NCBI GenBank assembly: GCA_017415005.1
Contig: JAFQJK010000016.1
Coordinates: 1-47,418 of the forward strand
Source: Rikenellaceae bacterium
GTDB lineage: Bacteria > Bacteroidota > Bacteroidia > Bacteroidales > Rikenellaceae
Length of the DNA: 47,418 nucleotides
Reading direction: 5' to 3'
A program made the translations under genes and the position numbers. The notes beneath the pieces were generated by a model. The model did not search any database, was not told where the DNA came from, and saw only the letters and a program-made list of their open reading frames with translations. Numbering within the stretch: position 1 is the first letter of the stretch; every line of letters begins with the position of its first letter. This document shows, piece by piece, positions 8,286 to 15,420 of the stretch.

Positions 8286-9056
8286 CTAATCCTGGGTCTC
8301 GATCCGTAATCCGTCGTAAGCGAATTGCACGCCCGCCGGGAGCTCCCGGCAGATCTGGGCGTACCGTCCCATTTGGTGCGACATATGGGTCAGGTAGGTC
8401 TGTCGTGCCCTGACCAGGTGACTGACGTGCAACGCCTCGTCGAGCGTGAAGTGCGAGATATGGTGCTCGCGGCGCAGCGCGTTGATCACCAGCGTGTCGA
8501 TCCCCCGGATCTTACCGATCTCCTCTTCACTGATATGGTTGAAGTCGGTCAGGTAGGCGAGGCCGCCGATACGGTAACCGAGTACGGGCAGCCTGTAATG
8601 GAGCCCCCTGATCGGGATCACTTCGGCATCCTTGACCATGAACGGTTCCTCGGTGATCGTATGCAGCGTGATCTCGGGGACGCCCGGATAGGGCATGTCC
8701 GAGAAGGCATAGTCGAAATCCTTGCGCACGACGCGCTGCACGCGCTCTTCGGCGTAGATGTCGACAGGCCGTTGCAGGAAGTAATTGAAGGCCCGCACGT
8801 CGTCGAGGCCCCCGATATGGTCCTTGTGCGCGTGGGTCAGCAGGATGGCGTCGATCGCCCTGACGTTCTCGCGCAGCATTTGCTGGCGGAAGTCGGGGCC
8901 GGCGTCGATCACGATCACCGTACCGTCGTGCTCGACGAGGGCCGACGTGCGCAGCCGCTTGTCGCGGCTGTCGGCCGACGTGCACACCCAGCATCCGCAG
9001 GCGATCATCGGGACACCCTGCGAGGTGCCGGTACCCAGGAATGTCAGTTTAGTCAT
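8286..9056 (-). CDS. MBL-fold metallohydrolase, PhnP-like phosphodiesterase family
   Basis: Metallo-beta-lactamase fold hydrolase of 256 residues. It begins LTFLGTGTSQGVP and has the metal motif HAHKDH (H75, H77, D79, H80), plus YLTDFNH and the C-terminal THMSHQMG. C20, C22 and C25 (CGCWVC) correspond to the structural zinc site known in PhnP, a phosphoribosyl cyclic phosphate phosphodiesterase. There is no phn cluster here, so a phosphonate role is not implied; cyclic phosphodiester hydrolysis is the best guess. A perfect -7 box lies 25 bases upstream. It heads the five-gene minus-strand run. Confidence 0.9.
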   Translation of the reverse strand: MTKLTFLGTGTSQGVPMIACGCWVCTSADSRDKRLRTSALVEHDGTVIVIDAGPDFRQQMLRENVRAIDAILLTHAHKDHIGGLDDVRAFNYFLQRPVDIYAEERVQRVVRKDFDYAFSDMPYPGVPEITLHTITEEPFMVKDAEVIPIRGLHYRLPVLGYRIGGLAYLTDFNHISEEEIGKIRGIDTLVINALRREHHISHFTLDEALHVSHLVRARQTYLTHMSHQMGRYAQICRELPAGVQFAYDGLRIETQD

Positions 9057-9080
9057 GTTGCGTTACGGAATAATTAACGC

Positions 9081-9088
9081 CAAATATA
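9081..9088 (-). promoter_or_regulatory. -7 promoter box for the PhnP-like operon
   Basis: Minus-strand TATATTTG is a perfect Bacteroidota -7 box. It lies 25 bases before the hydrolase ATG (9056) and just after the POT gene terminator, so transcription of the five-gene run probably starts here. Confidence 0.65.
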
Positions 9089-9096
9089 CAAAAATA

Positions 9097-9125
9097 AACG
9101 GTCCCGCAGATGTTGCGGGACCGTT
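9097..9125 (-). terminator. Terminator of the POT transporter gene
   Basis: Perfect 12-bp stem AACGGTCCCGCA / TGCGGGACCGTT with a 5-base loop. Read on the minus strand it is followed by a T-rich stretch (TTTATTTTTG) and lies 25 bases after the POT stop codon. Confidence 0.85.
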
Positions 9126-9149
9126 TTATCAGGTGAGATGCTCCCCGAT

Positions 9150-10667
9150 CTATTGTGTGATCCGGTTGAGCCATCGAAGCATCGCGAACATGACGGTCAT
9201 GGCGATCAGGCAGACCACGACAAATACGCTCCATGTCGCCCAGATCGGAATACGCTCGTACAGGACCGCACCGACGAACAACAACTGGTTGCCTATGGCC
9301 GTTGCGCCGAGCCAGCCTCCCTGCATGAGTCCCTGGTATTGGGGCGGGGCCACTTTCGACACGAACGAGATCCCGAGCGGGCTGATACACAGCTCGGCTA
9401 CGGTCAGGATAAAATAGGTCGCGATCAGCAGGAACGGAGATACGCGCATCGCATCGGGCAGGCCGCCCATGGCGGTGACTTCGGCCGAAGCGGGGAGATT
9501 CATCGAGCCGGCCATCATCACCAGGTAGGCCAGGGCGGCGATACCCATGCCCAGCGCGATTTTATTGGGGGTCGAGGGCTCTTTGCCGCGCGCGCGCAGC
9601 CATCCGAAGACGCCGAGTACGACCGGCGTGAGGAAGACAACGAGGAATGGGTTGATCGACTGGAAGATCTCGGCCGACAGGTTGAGCGAACCGATTCTGA
9701 GCAGGGTGTAGTCCTTGGCAAAATAGGTCAGGGTCAATCCGTTCTGGTGGAATGAGAACCAGAAGAAGATCACTACGGCGAAGACGGCGATCAGCGCCCA
9801 GATGCGCTGCCGAACCTCGGCGGCTTCCATTTTGATCTCTTCCTTGCTGATTTTAGGCTTGTCTTCTGCGGCTTTGCGCGGGTCGGGCAAAACCTTCTTG
9901 TTGATGATGAATATTATGAGTGAGATCAGCATCGCAATGATAGCAATACCGAATGCATAATGGTAACCCGTCGTGAATACGCCGAGATAGCTGTCGGCGA
10001 ATGAGGTCAGGTTCTCCGGGGCGTGGTTGCTGGCTTCCGAGGCCAACTGGGTAAAGCGGGCTGTCGCCTCCGGGGTCAGTTTCCCGTCGAGAAAGCCGTG
10101 GCACAGGGCAGGCAGGTCGGCATTGTAGTGGAAGCCGTTGGCCGAGAGCCACCAGTTACGGATACCGGTGGCGGTCAGCGGTGCAAAGATGGCACCGACA
10201 TTGATAAACATATAGAAAATAGAGAATCCCGAGTCGCGCAGCTTACTGTATTGCGGATTGTCGTACATCTGACCTACAAGTGCCTGAAGGTTACCCTTGA
10301 ACAGACCGTTACCGAAAGCGATGGTGAAGAGTCCGAGGCAGGTGATGGTCAGATAAAGTGCAACATTCTTGACCGGGGTGGGCGTCGGGATGGCGACCAG
10401 CAGGTAGCCGGCTGCCATAACGACAAGTCCCGCGAGGATCGTCCCTTTGTAGTTGCGGGTGCGGTCGGCGATGATGCCTCCGACGAGGGCCAGGATGTAA
10501 ATGGAAAAATAGAATACCGAATAGATCAGGCCCGCATTGGTTTTATCCAGTCCGAACTTGTCCATCAGGAATAGGGTCAGGATCGCCATCATCGTGTAGA
10601 AACCGAACCGTTCGCCCATGTTGGCCAGCGCGGCGGGCAGCAACCCTTTGGGGTGTTTTTTGAACAT
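9150..10667 (-). CDS. POT-family proton-dependent oligopeptide transporter
   Basis: Inner-membrane symporter of the major facilitator superfamily that imports di- and tripeptides with protons. The 505 residues start MFKKHPKGLLPAALANMGER and contain the POT signature NMGERFGFYTM (E-x-x-E-R-F-x-Y-Y type, with some changes), about 14 hydrophobic segments, and a central extra-helical loop (about 170-210). The segment ELCISPLGISFVSKVAPPQY is the conserved C-terminal POT motif including the Pro and Ser of the substrate site. It is a single gene between its own terminator and a divergent promoter shared with glgB. Confidence 0.93.
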   Translation of the reverse strand: MFKKHPKGLLPAALANMGERFGFYTMMAILTLFLMDKFGLDKTNAGLIYSVFYFSIYILALVGGIIADRTRNYKGTILAGLVVMAAGYLLVAIPTPTPVKNVALYLTITCLGLFTIAFGNGLFKGNLQALVGQMYDNPQYSKLRDSGFSIFYMFINVGAIFAPLTATGIRNWWLSANGFHYNADLPALCHGFLDGKLTPEATARFTQLASEASNHAPENLTSFADSYLGVFTTGYHYAFGIAIIAMLISLIIFIINKKVLPDPRKAAEDKPKISKEEIKMEAAEVRQRIWALIAVFAVVIFFWFSFHQNGLTLTYFAKDYTLLRIGSLNLSAEIFQSINPFLVVFLTPVVLGVFGWLRARGKEPSTPNKIALGMGIAALAYLVMMAGSMNLPASAEVTAMGGLPDAMRVSPFLLIATYFILTVAELCISPLGISFVSKVAPPQYQGLMQGGWLGATAIGNQLLFVGAVLYERIPIWATWSVFVVVCLIAMTVMFAMLRWLNRITQ

Positions 10668-10715
10668 AATAGTGATAGTCTTGTATGGTTAGTGAAGAAT
10701 TTAACTTACGGCAAA

Positions 10716-10723
10716 CAAATATA
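10716..10723 (-). promoter_or_regulatory. -7 promoter box for the POT gene
   Basis: Minus-strand TATATTTG, a perfect -7 box, lies 48 bases before the POT start codon. No clear -33 TTTG is seen upstream. Confidence 0.6.
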
Positions 10724-10765
10724 GCATTATTTTTTCATTTGCCTTGCCGGTTGCCGGTTTTTGAT

Positions 10766-10773
10766 TAACTTTA
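10766..10773 (+). promoter_or_regulatory. Possible -7 box for glgB
   Basis: TAACTTTA matches TAnnTTTG at all but the last base and lies 30 bases before the glgB ATG, in the divergent POT-glgB region. Confidence 0.4.
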
Positions 10774-10803
10774 TTTCATCCTATTTCGAGGAGGAGGCCG
10801 ATT

Positions 10804-12840
10804 ATGAAAGAGTGTCCGCAAAGATTGCCGATCGTAGCCCGCGATCCGTGGCTTGTGCCCAGCGAGGGCGAGATGAATGCCCGTTACCGGCTCTACCGGG
10901 AGCGGCTGGCCGGTATCGAGCGGGCAGCAGGCTCTCTTGTCGACTATGCCAACGGCTATCTCTACTTTGGATTTCAATACGATCCGGCCCACCGGGGCTG
11001 GCATTTCCGCGAGTGGTTGCCGGGGGCCCGGGATGTTTATATTTTCGGTGACTTCAACGGCTGGCAGCGCACGCAGCTGCCGCTGTGCAAGGGGCCCGAC
11101 GGGGTGTGGTCCATTTTCCTGGCCGACGATACGTTCCACGGTGCGCTGTGCCACGGTTCGCTCGTGAAGATGCTCGTTCACGGCGACAACGGATGGCACG
11201 AGCGCATACCGGCCTATATCCGCCGGGTGGTACAGGACGAGCAGACCAAGGATTTTGCCGGCCAGCTCTGGGCTCCAGAGCCTTTCGACTGGGAAGGAGA
11301 TGCGTTCGACATCGCATCGGTCGGCAGCTTGCTGATCTATGAGGCGCATGTGGGTATGGCGCAGGAGAAGGAGGGGATCGGGACGTTCAACGAATTTACG
11401 CGCAACGTGCTTCCGCGTGTCAAGCGGCTGGGCTACAATGCCGTGCAGCTTATGGCCATAGCCGAACACCCTTATTACGGCAGTTTCGGCTATCATGTAT
11501 CCAATTTTTTCGCCGTCTCGTCTCGTTTCGGGACTCCCGAGGAGCTCAAGAAGCTGATCCGCACGGCTCATAGCATGGGGATCGCCGTCATCATGGATCT
11601 CGTGCAGTCGCACTATGTCAAGAACATCAACGAGGGGCTCAACGAGATCGACGGGACCGACCACCTTTATTCTCCTCCGGGTCCGGCCGGCGACCAGCCT
11701 TACTGGGACTCCAAGGTGTTCGACTACGGCAAGGACCAGGTGGTTCATTTCCTGCTTTCGAATGCCAAGTTCTGGCTCGACGAGTTCCGTTTCGACGGTT
11801 ATCGCTTCGACGGGGTCACGTCGATGATCTACCATCATCACGGCTATACCGAGTTCGACTGCCGTGAGAAGTATTTCGACGCGACGGTCAACCGTGACGC
11901 ATTGTGTTACCTGACGCTGGCCAATACGCTGGTGCATGATTTCCGGCCTCAGGCCGTCACGATCGCCGAGGATGTGAGCGGCATGCCGGGCATGTGTTTT
12001 TCTGTCGGCGACGGTGGGGTGGGGTTTGACTATCGGTTGGGGATGGCGGTGCCCGATTTCTGGATCAAGCTGCTCAAGGAGGTTCCCGATGAGCAATGGG
12101 ATATCTGGAAAATGTGGAATATGCTGACCGATCGGCTTCCCGAGGTCAAGACGGTTGCTTATGCCGAATCACACGACCAGGCGCTGGTGGGCGACAAAAC
12201 GATCGCCTTCCGGCTGATGGATCGGGCGATGTATACCGATATGGACCGCGCCTCGGCCAGCCTGGTGATCGACCGCGGCATGGCGCTGCACAAGATGATC
12301 CGGCTCTTTACGATCGCGCTCGGCGGCCAGGCTTACCTTAATTTCATGGGCAATGAGTTCGGCCATCCCGAGTGGATCGACTTTCCCCGGGCGGGTAACG
12401 GCTGGAGCTATGCTCATGCCCGCCGGCAGTGGAGCCTGGCATCGAACGGCTTCCTGCGGTACAGCTACCTCGAAGCGTTCGACCGTGCCATGCTCTCCCT
12501 GGTCAAGCGGTATGGCGTGCTGGCCGATGGCTACGCTTACAACCTGAATATGGATACCGCGAACAAAACGGTTGTATTTGCCCATGGCGATCTGGTGTTC
12601 GTCTTCAACTGGCATCCGACGGCCAGTGTTCCCGACTATGTCGTTCCCCTGCTCGTGCCGGGCCGATACCGGATCGTGCTCGATTCCGACGAGCGCCGTT
12701 TCGGCGGTCTGGGGCGGATCGACGGCTCGGTTCATGCTTTTTCTTTTCCTATGACCGATCCGCAGGGCGAAACGCGACACTATATGAAGATCTATAATGT
12801 CAGCCGGACGGCGGTTGTTTACCGTCGGATGACGCGCTGA
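10804..12840 (+). CDS. glgB: 1,4-alpha-glucan (glycogen) branching enzyme
   Basis: GH13 enzyme that makes alpha-1,6 branches in glycogen. The 678 residues contain an N-terminal CBM48-like domain (WHFREWLPGA, DVYIFGDFNGW), then the barrel with all four GH13 regions: DLVQSHYVKN, FRFDGYRFDG with nucleophile D336, TIAEDVSG with acid/base E389, and YAESHDQAL with H457 and D458. The C-terminal beta domain ends near HYMKIYNVS. Length and motifs fit the eukaryotic-like GH13_8 branching enzymes common in Bacteroidota. The ATG at 10804 is preceded by GAGGAGGAGG, an unusually strong Shine-Dalgarno-like stretch. No other glycogen genes are adjacent. Confidence 0.95.
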   Translation: MKECPQRLPIVARDPWLVPSEGEMNARYRLYRERLAGIERAAGSLVDYANGYLYFGFQYDPAHRGWHFREWLPGARDVYIFGDFNGWQRTQLPLCKGPDGVWSIFLADDTFHGALCHGSLVKMLVHGDNGWHERIPAYIRRVVQDEQTKDFAGQLWAPEPFDWEGDAFDIASVGSLLIYEAHVGMAQEKEGIGTFNEFTRNVLPRVKRLGYNAVQLMAIAEHPYYGSFGYHVSNFFAVSSRFGTPEELKKLIRTAHSMGIAVIMDLVQSHYVKNINEGLNEIDGTDHLYSPPGPAGDQPYWDSKVFDYGKDQVVHFLLSNAKFWLDEFRFDGYRFDGVTSMIYHHHGYTEFDCREKYFDATVNRDALCYLTLANTLVHDFRPQAVTIAEDVSGMPGMCFSVGDGGVGFDYRLGMAVPDFWIKLLKEVPDEQWDIWKMWNMLTDRLPEVKTVAYAESHDQALVGDKTIAFRLMDRAMYTDMDRASASLVIDRGMALHKMIRLFTIALGGQAYLNFMGNEFGHPEWIDFPRAGNGWSYAHARRQWSLASNGFLRYSYLEAFDRAMLSLVKRYGVLADGYAYNLNMDTANKTVVFAHGDLVFVFNWHPTASVPDYVVPLLVPGRYRIVLDSDERRFGGLGRIDGSVHAFSFPMTDPQGETRHYMKIYNVSRTAVVYRRMTR

Positions 12841-12918
12841 CGGCCGGATTTATCGTAAAAAAACGAAAACAGTTACAAATCTCTCCGGATGCAACACTTG
12901 AAATCACGGATTAATGGC

Positions 12919-12926
12919 TATCTTTG
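12919..12926 (+). promoter_or_regulatory. -7 promoter box of the 6S-like RNA
   Basis: TATCTTTG is a perfect -7 box. A near -33 element, CTTG at 12897-12900, lies 18 bases upstream. Transcription would start near 12932, at the outer arm of the RNA hairpin. Confidence 0.75.
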
Positions 12927-12931
12927 TAGCG

Positions 12932-13114
12932 CATTCATGCCCATAACGGATATATGGGAACTTTTCGCGACCGCACCCTGAATCGGCTAATTTCTGGTAT
13001 TTGGTCGTCCAACACAGTCCTCTGGCAGGTATGTCAGGAAATTTTATGTGTTGGAGGGGTCTTAGCCGAACCTAAGGGTGCGTAAAATGGAATGACATAC
13101 CTTTTTATTTTTTT
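12932..13114 (+). ncRNA. ssrS: 6S-like RNA (long interrupted hairpin, Bacteroidales-1/6S type)
   Basis: About 180 nt with its own promoter and a T-rich 3' end (13101-13114). The arms pair in order: CATTC with GAATG (outer), GCACCCT with AGGGTGC, TCGGCTAA with TTAGCCGA, then an asymmetric bubble, then TCCAACACA with TGTGTTGGA around a roughly 30-base apical region. A side hairpin CCCATA/TATGGG sits near the 5' end. One long rod with a central bubble is the form of 6S RNA, which binds the RNA polymerase holoenzyme. No ORF of note is present. The assignment rests on shape and genomic setting, not on a model search. Confidence 0.7.
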
Positions 13115-13120
13115 AACCGG

Positions 13121-13142
13121 AAGGCCTGAGAGGCCTTTTTTT
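13121..13142 (+). terminator. Second terminator hairpin, directly before yqeY
   Basis: AAGGCC and GGCCTT form a stem with loop TGAGA, followed by a T-run to 13142. It ends 14 bases before the yqeY ATG, so it could be a backup terminator of the 6S-like RNA or an attenuator in a yqeY leader. Confidence 0.75.
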
Positions 13143-13156
13143 AATCTATCCATACC

Positions 13157-13609
13157 ATGAGTCTGGAAACACGGATCAATGAAGACATCAAGGCAGCTAT
13201 GCTGGCCAAGGAGAAAGTACGGCTTACGGCGCTTCGAGCCGTGAAGGCAGCTATTCTGATCGCCAAGACCGACGGCAGTTCGCATGAGATCGGTGACGAT
13301 GCGATCCTTAAGATCATGCAGAAACTCGTTAAGCAGCGCCATGAATCGGCTGGCTTGTATGATGCTCAGCAGCGTCCCGAGCTGGCTGCGAACGAGCGAG
13401 AGGAGGCTTCGTATATTGAGAGCTACCTGCCCAAGCAGATGGAGGCTGCAGAATTGGAGGAGGCGTTAAAAGGAATTATTGCACAGGTGGGTGCGGCATC
13501 TCCGTCCGATATAGGTAAAGTCATGGGTGTCGCCACCAAACAACTGTCGGGGCGTGCCGATGGCCGTGCTATTTCTGAAGCTGTCAAGCGCTTGCTCGCA
13601 TCTATGTAG
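13157..13609 (+). CDS. yqeY: GatB/YqeY domain protein
   Basis: Small helical protein related to the C-terminal tRNA-binding domain of the GatB subunit of aspartyl/glutamyl-tRNA amidotransferase; as a stand-alone protein its role is not settled. The 150 residues include the family features MSLETRINEDIKAAML, KVRLTALRAVKAAI, KQRHESA, ESYLPKQM and GKVMGV. Length is typical. The only visible upstream promoter is that of the 6S-like RNA, with two T-run hairpins in between, so expression may come from read-through or an unseen promoter. A strong terminator follows. Confidence 0.92.
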   Translation: MSLETRINEDIKAAMLAKEKVRLTALRAVKAAILIAKTDGSSHEIGDDAILKIMQKLVKQRHESAGLYDAQQRPELAANEREEASYIESYLPKQMEAAELEEALKGIIAQVGAASPSDIGKVMGVATKQLSGRADGRAISEAVKRLLASM

Positions 13610-13631
13610 CCCCATACCTGGACCGCAGCCT

Positions 13632-13662
13632 GGGGGCGCCATCTATGATGGCGCCCCCTTGT
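13632..13662 (+). terminator. Strong terminator after yqeY
   Basis: Perfect 12-bp GC-rich stem GGGGGCGCCATC / GATGGCGCCCCC with a 3-base loop (TAT), starting 22 bases after the yqeY stop, followed by a T-rich stretch. Confidence 0.9.
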
Positions 13663-13687
13663 TTGCTTACGGATGTCTTATGGCTTG

Positions 13688-13695
13688 TATTTTTG
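13688..13695 (+). promoter_or_regulatory. -7 box for the zinc-ribbon membrane protein
   Basis: TATTTTTG is a perfect -7 box. A TTTG -33 element lies at 13662-13665 in the tail of the yqeY terminator, 22 bases upstream. The start codon is about 88 bases downstream. Confidence 0.6.
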
Positions 13696-13783
13696 TTGTA
13701 CATCCTTGATCGTCTTGCCAAATAGTGCTATCTTGTGGTGCTTTTAAGAGATATTCCCTTGTCCGAACTTAAATTAGAAGGTG

Positions 13784-14563
13784 ATGCTGTTTTTTATTTT
13801 GCTGGCCTGTGTGGTCCTGTATTTCGTTTTTGCCAAAAATACCGCAAGTCGTAAGCATACCGCGATCCGGTATATTGCCTTGGGTGTTCTGGTCTATGTC
13901 CTGACCGGTGTGGTGCCTTATTGGATCTTCCAGGGGCTGTTTTTGATAAGTCTGAGCGCTGAAACGGAGGTCGTGACGACTGTTCTGGTGTACCTGCAAG
14001 CTGCCGTGATGTTAGCTCTTTGGGTCGTATCCTGCGTGCTTTTCCTGAAGATCGCCAAACGAATGCTCCGCGAGCAGGATCTGAGCAATACGTTCATATA
14101 TTGGTATATGGGAGTTGTGATCACATGTATCATGTTAGGTGTTGCGACTACCTTGTGGGGTGTTCTCCCGGGGGCGTGGGCCATTCTTGGCGTGCTGGTG
14201 GCCCTTGTCGGCTGGATAGCGCTGATGCGCAAAGTCTATACGACAACCAACCGGCGGTGCGACCAGTGCCGCGTTTATCCCGGCGAGGTATCGTGGATCG
14301 GCATGACCAAGGACGGGATCAGGGAGGTGCGCAGCCATGATGTCGATAGGCATCGAAGCGAACGCAATCTGGATTCGAGGACGATCGAGGAGGAGGACGT
14401 GACGATCAATACCTGGACCACAAAGTATTATCAGATGTATAAGGACCATTACTGCTGCCATCTGTGCGGCAACCGGTGGACCGTACGTTTCCGGGGCGAG
14501 TATCTGGGTAAGGATGTAAAGCAGCACACCGAGACAGAAACGACCCATAAGCACCTGTACTGA
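13784..14563 (+). CDS. Membrane protein with split C-terminal zinc-ribbon-like Cys pairs
   Basis: I do not recognise the family. About 259 residues from the ATG at 13784; a GTG three bases earlier is also possible, and AGAAGG lies just upstream. The first 150 residues hold five hydrophobic segments (about 3-18, 30-55, 67-90, 107-128, 130-148). The rest is cytoplasmic-looking with C159-x2-C162 and C224/C225-x2-C228, two pairs about 62 residues apart that could make one zinc ribbon split by a charged insert (RSHDVDRHRSERNLDSR). The tail is His- and Thr-rich. A tRNA gene follows 118 bases later. Function unknown. Confidence 0.8.
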   Translation: MLFFILLACVVLYFVFAKNTASRKHTAIRYIALGVLVYVLTGVVPYWIFQGLFLISLSAETEVVTTVLVYLQAAVMLALWVVSCVLFLKIAKRMLREQDLSNTFIYWYMGVVITCIMLGVATTLWGVLPGAWAILGVLVALVGWIALMRKVYTTTNRRCDQCRVYPGEVSWIGMTKDGIREVRSHDVDRHRSERNLDSRTIEEEDVTINTWTTKYYQMYKDHYCCHLCGNRWTVRFRGEYLGKDVKQHTETETTHKHLY

Positions 14564-14653
14564 TCTCCGGTCGTTTGCAAGGAGACTTTAAGGTTTTTTG
14601 CGGGTTCGAGTGAAAAATCAACATAAATAGATGGGAATTATAAAATATTTGCC

Positions 14654-14661
14654 TAATTTTG
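14654..14661 (+). promoter_or_regulatory. -7 promoter box for tRNA-Gly
   Basis: TAATTTTG is a perfect -7 box, 20 bases before the first base of the tRNA. The region is AT-rich, as usual for promoters here. Confidence 0.55.
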
Positions 14662-14681
14662 ATGCCCGTAAAGAGTGTCCT

Positions 14682-14754
14682 GCGGAAATAGCTCAGTTGG
14701 TAGAGCATTAGCTTCCCAAGCTAAGGGTCGCGGGTTCGAATCCCGTTTTCCGCT
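14682..14754 (+). tRNA. tRNA-Gly (anticodon CCC)
   Basis: A complete cloverleaf can be drawn: acceptor stem GCGGAAA/TTTCCGC, D arm GCTC..GAGC, anticodon stem TTAGC/GCTAA with loop TTCCCAA (anticodon CCC, reads GGG), T stem GCGGG/CCCGT with one G-T pair and loop TTCGAAT, and discriminator T. The 3' CCA is not encoded. 73 nt. A terminator follows, then a decayed AT-rich patch of the type left by integration at tRNA genes. Confidence 0.95.
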
Positions 14755-14784
14755 CTCAAGGCCTTGAGAAAGAGACCGTAAGAG

Positions 14785-14824
14785 AAAAAATCCTTATGTA
14801 TCAATGATATGTAAGGATTTTTTG
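14785..14824 (+). terminator. Terminator after tRNA-Gly
   Basis: AAAAAATCCTTA pairs with TAAGGATTTTTT around a short loop with internal pairing (AT..AT), and the right arm itself supplies the T-run. It begins 30 bases after the tRNA. Confidence 0.85.
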
Positions 14825-14878
14825 TTTTTAGGTCCTTGAAGAAAAAAGCCACGAAAAGCAGGTTTGCATGACCTTGTC

Positions 14879-14914
14879 CGTGACCTTTGCCACTTGAACC
14901 CCCAAAAGGTCACG
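14879..14914. repeat. Perfect 10-bp inverted repeat
   Basis: CGTGACCTTT (14879-14888) and AAAGGTCACG (14905-14914) are exact reverse complements, 16 bases apart, with no T-run after them. It lies just behind the tRNA terminator, so a recombinase or regulator site is possible, but nothing else supports either. Confidence 0.5.
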
Positions 14915-14978
14915 AATGACTGATATTTCGTTGGAATACTGTAAATTAATCCAAACCATTTCTATACTGCAAACGTAA

Positions 14979-15361
14979 TTTTGTAACCCCGAAACGGAAC
15001 GGTCGTTGTACCGCGACAAGGTATCCCCGCAGATCAACGACATTATCGCCAGCTCGGGTCGATCATTGTCTGGCGATCCTTTTTATGATAAACACGATGA
15101 GATTGAAGCATACAATAGGGGGCTTTGTTCGAAGGTCAGCGATACAAAAGTACCTTCGATCTTCCTGGAGTATACAATCAATTACAAGAGGGTCCTGTAG
15201 ATGCGACAAACCATCCAAATATTCAATTCCTGTTAAATTATCCGGCACAACTGCAAACCATATCCCGGCGGGAAGGATTACACCCAACAGGTTACTTTAT
15301 CTATCCGAATTCTTCCGCTGTTACGCAAGTTATCACGATCTTTGACGCAGGTCTTAGATAG
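14979..15361 (+). pseudogene. Decayed AT-rich coding remnant
   Basis: One frame is open from 14979 to 15200 (NPETERSLYRDKVSPQIND, then DPFYDKHDEIEAYNRG); another from 15119 to 15361 (FDLPGVYNQLQEGPVDA, then HPNIQFLLNYPAQLQTISR and TGYFIYPNSS). Both look protein-like and use AT-rich codons (caa, tta, aat) unlike neighbouring genes. A single-base frameshift near 15125 would join them. No proper start codon is visible. I read this as the end of an imported gene that has decayed; the family is not recognised. Confidence 0.4.
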
Positions 15362-15420
15362 AAGGCGCCTCGGACAAGCGCGAACAAGCTTGGCTTGCCG
15401 CTCGGTTTTCACTATCTTTA
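15356..15420 (+). repeat. Tandem promoter repeat, unit A
   Basis: Unit with the order AGAAGGCGCCTCGG, a dyad CAAGC..GCTTG around CAAGCTTG, GCCGCTCGG, TTTTCAC and a -7-like box TATCTTTA (15413-15420). It is closely related to units at 46378-46449 and 46450-46522. Confidence 0.7.

Noticed and set aside
7373-8413. 346-residue plus-strand open frame antisense to the radical SAM gene
   Set aside because: No domain features; the minus-strand frame has clear family motifs. Long antisense frames are expected at this GC content.
10771-12096. 441-residue minus-strand open frame antisense to glgB
   Set aside because: Covers the GlgB catalytic core in reverse; no protein-like features.
14597-14607. GCGGGTTCGA resembling the tRNA T arm upstream of tRNA-Gly
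   Set aside because: Ten bases of similarity to the real tRNA T arm, with no cloverleaf around it; chance or a short duplication.
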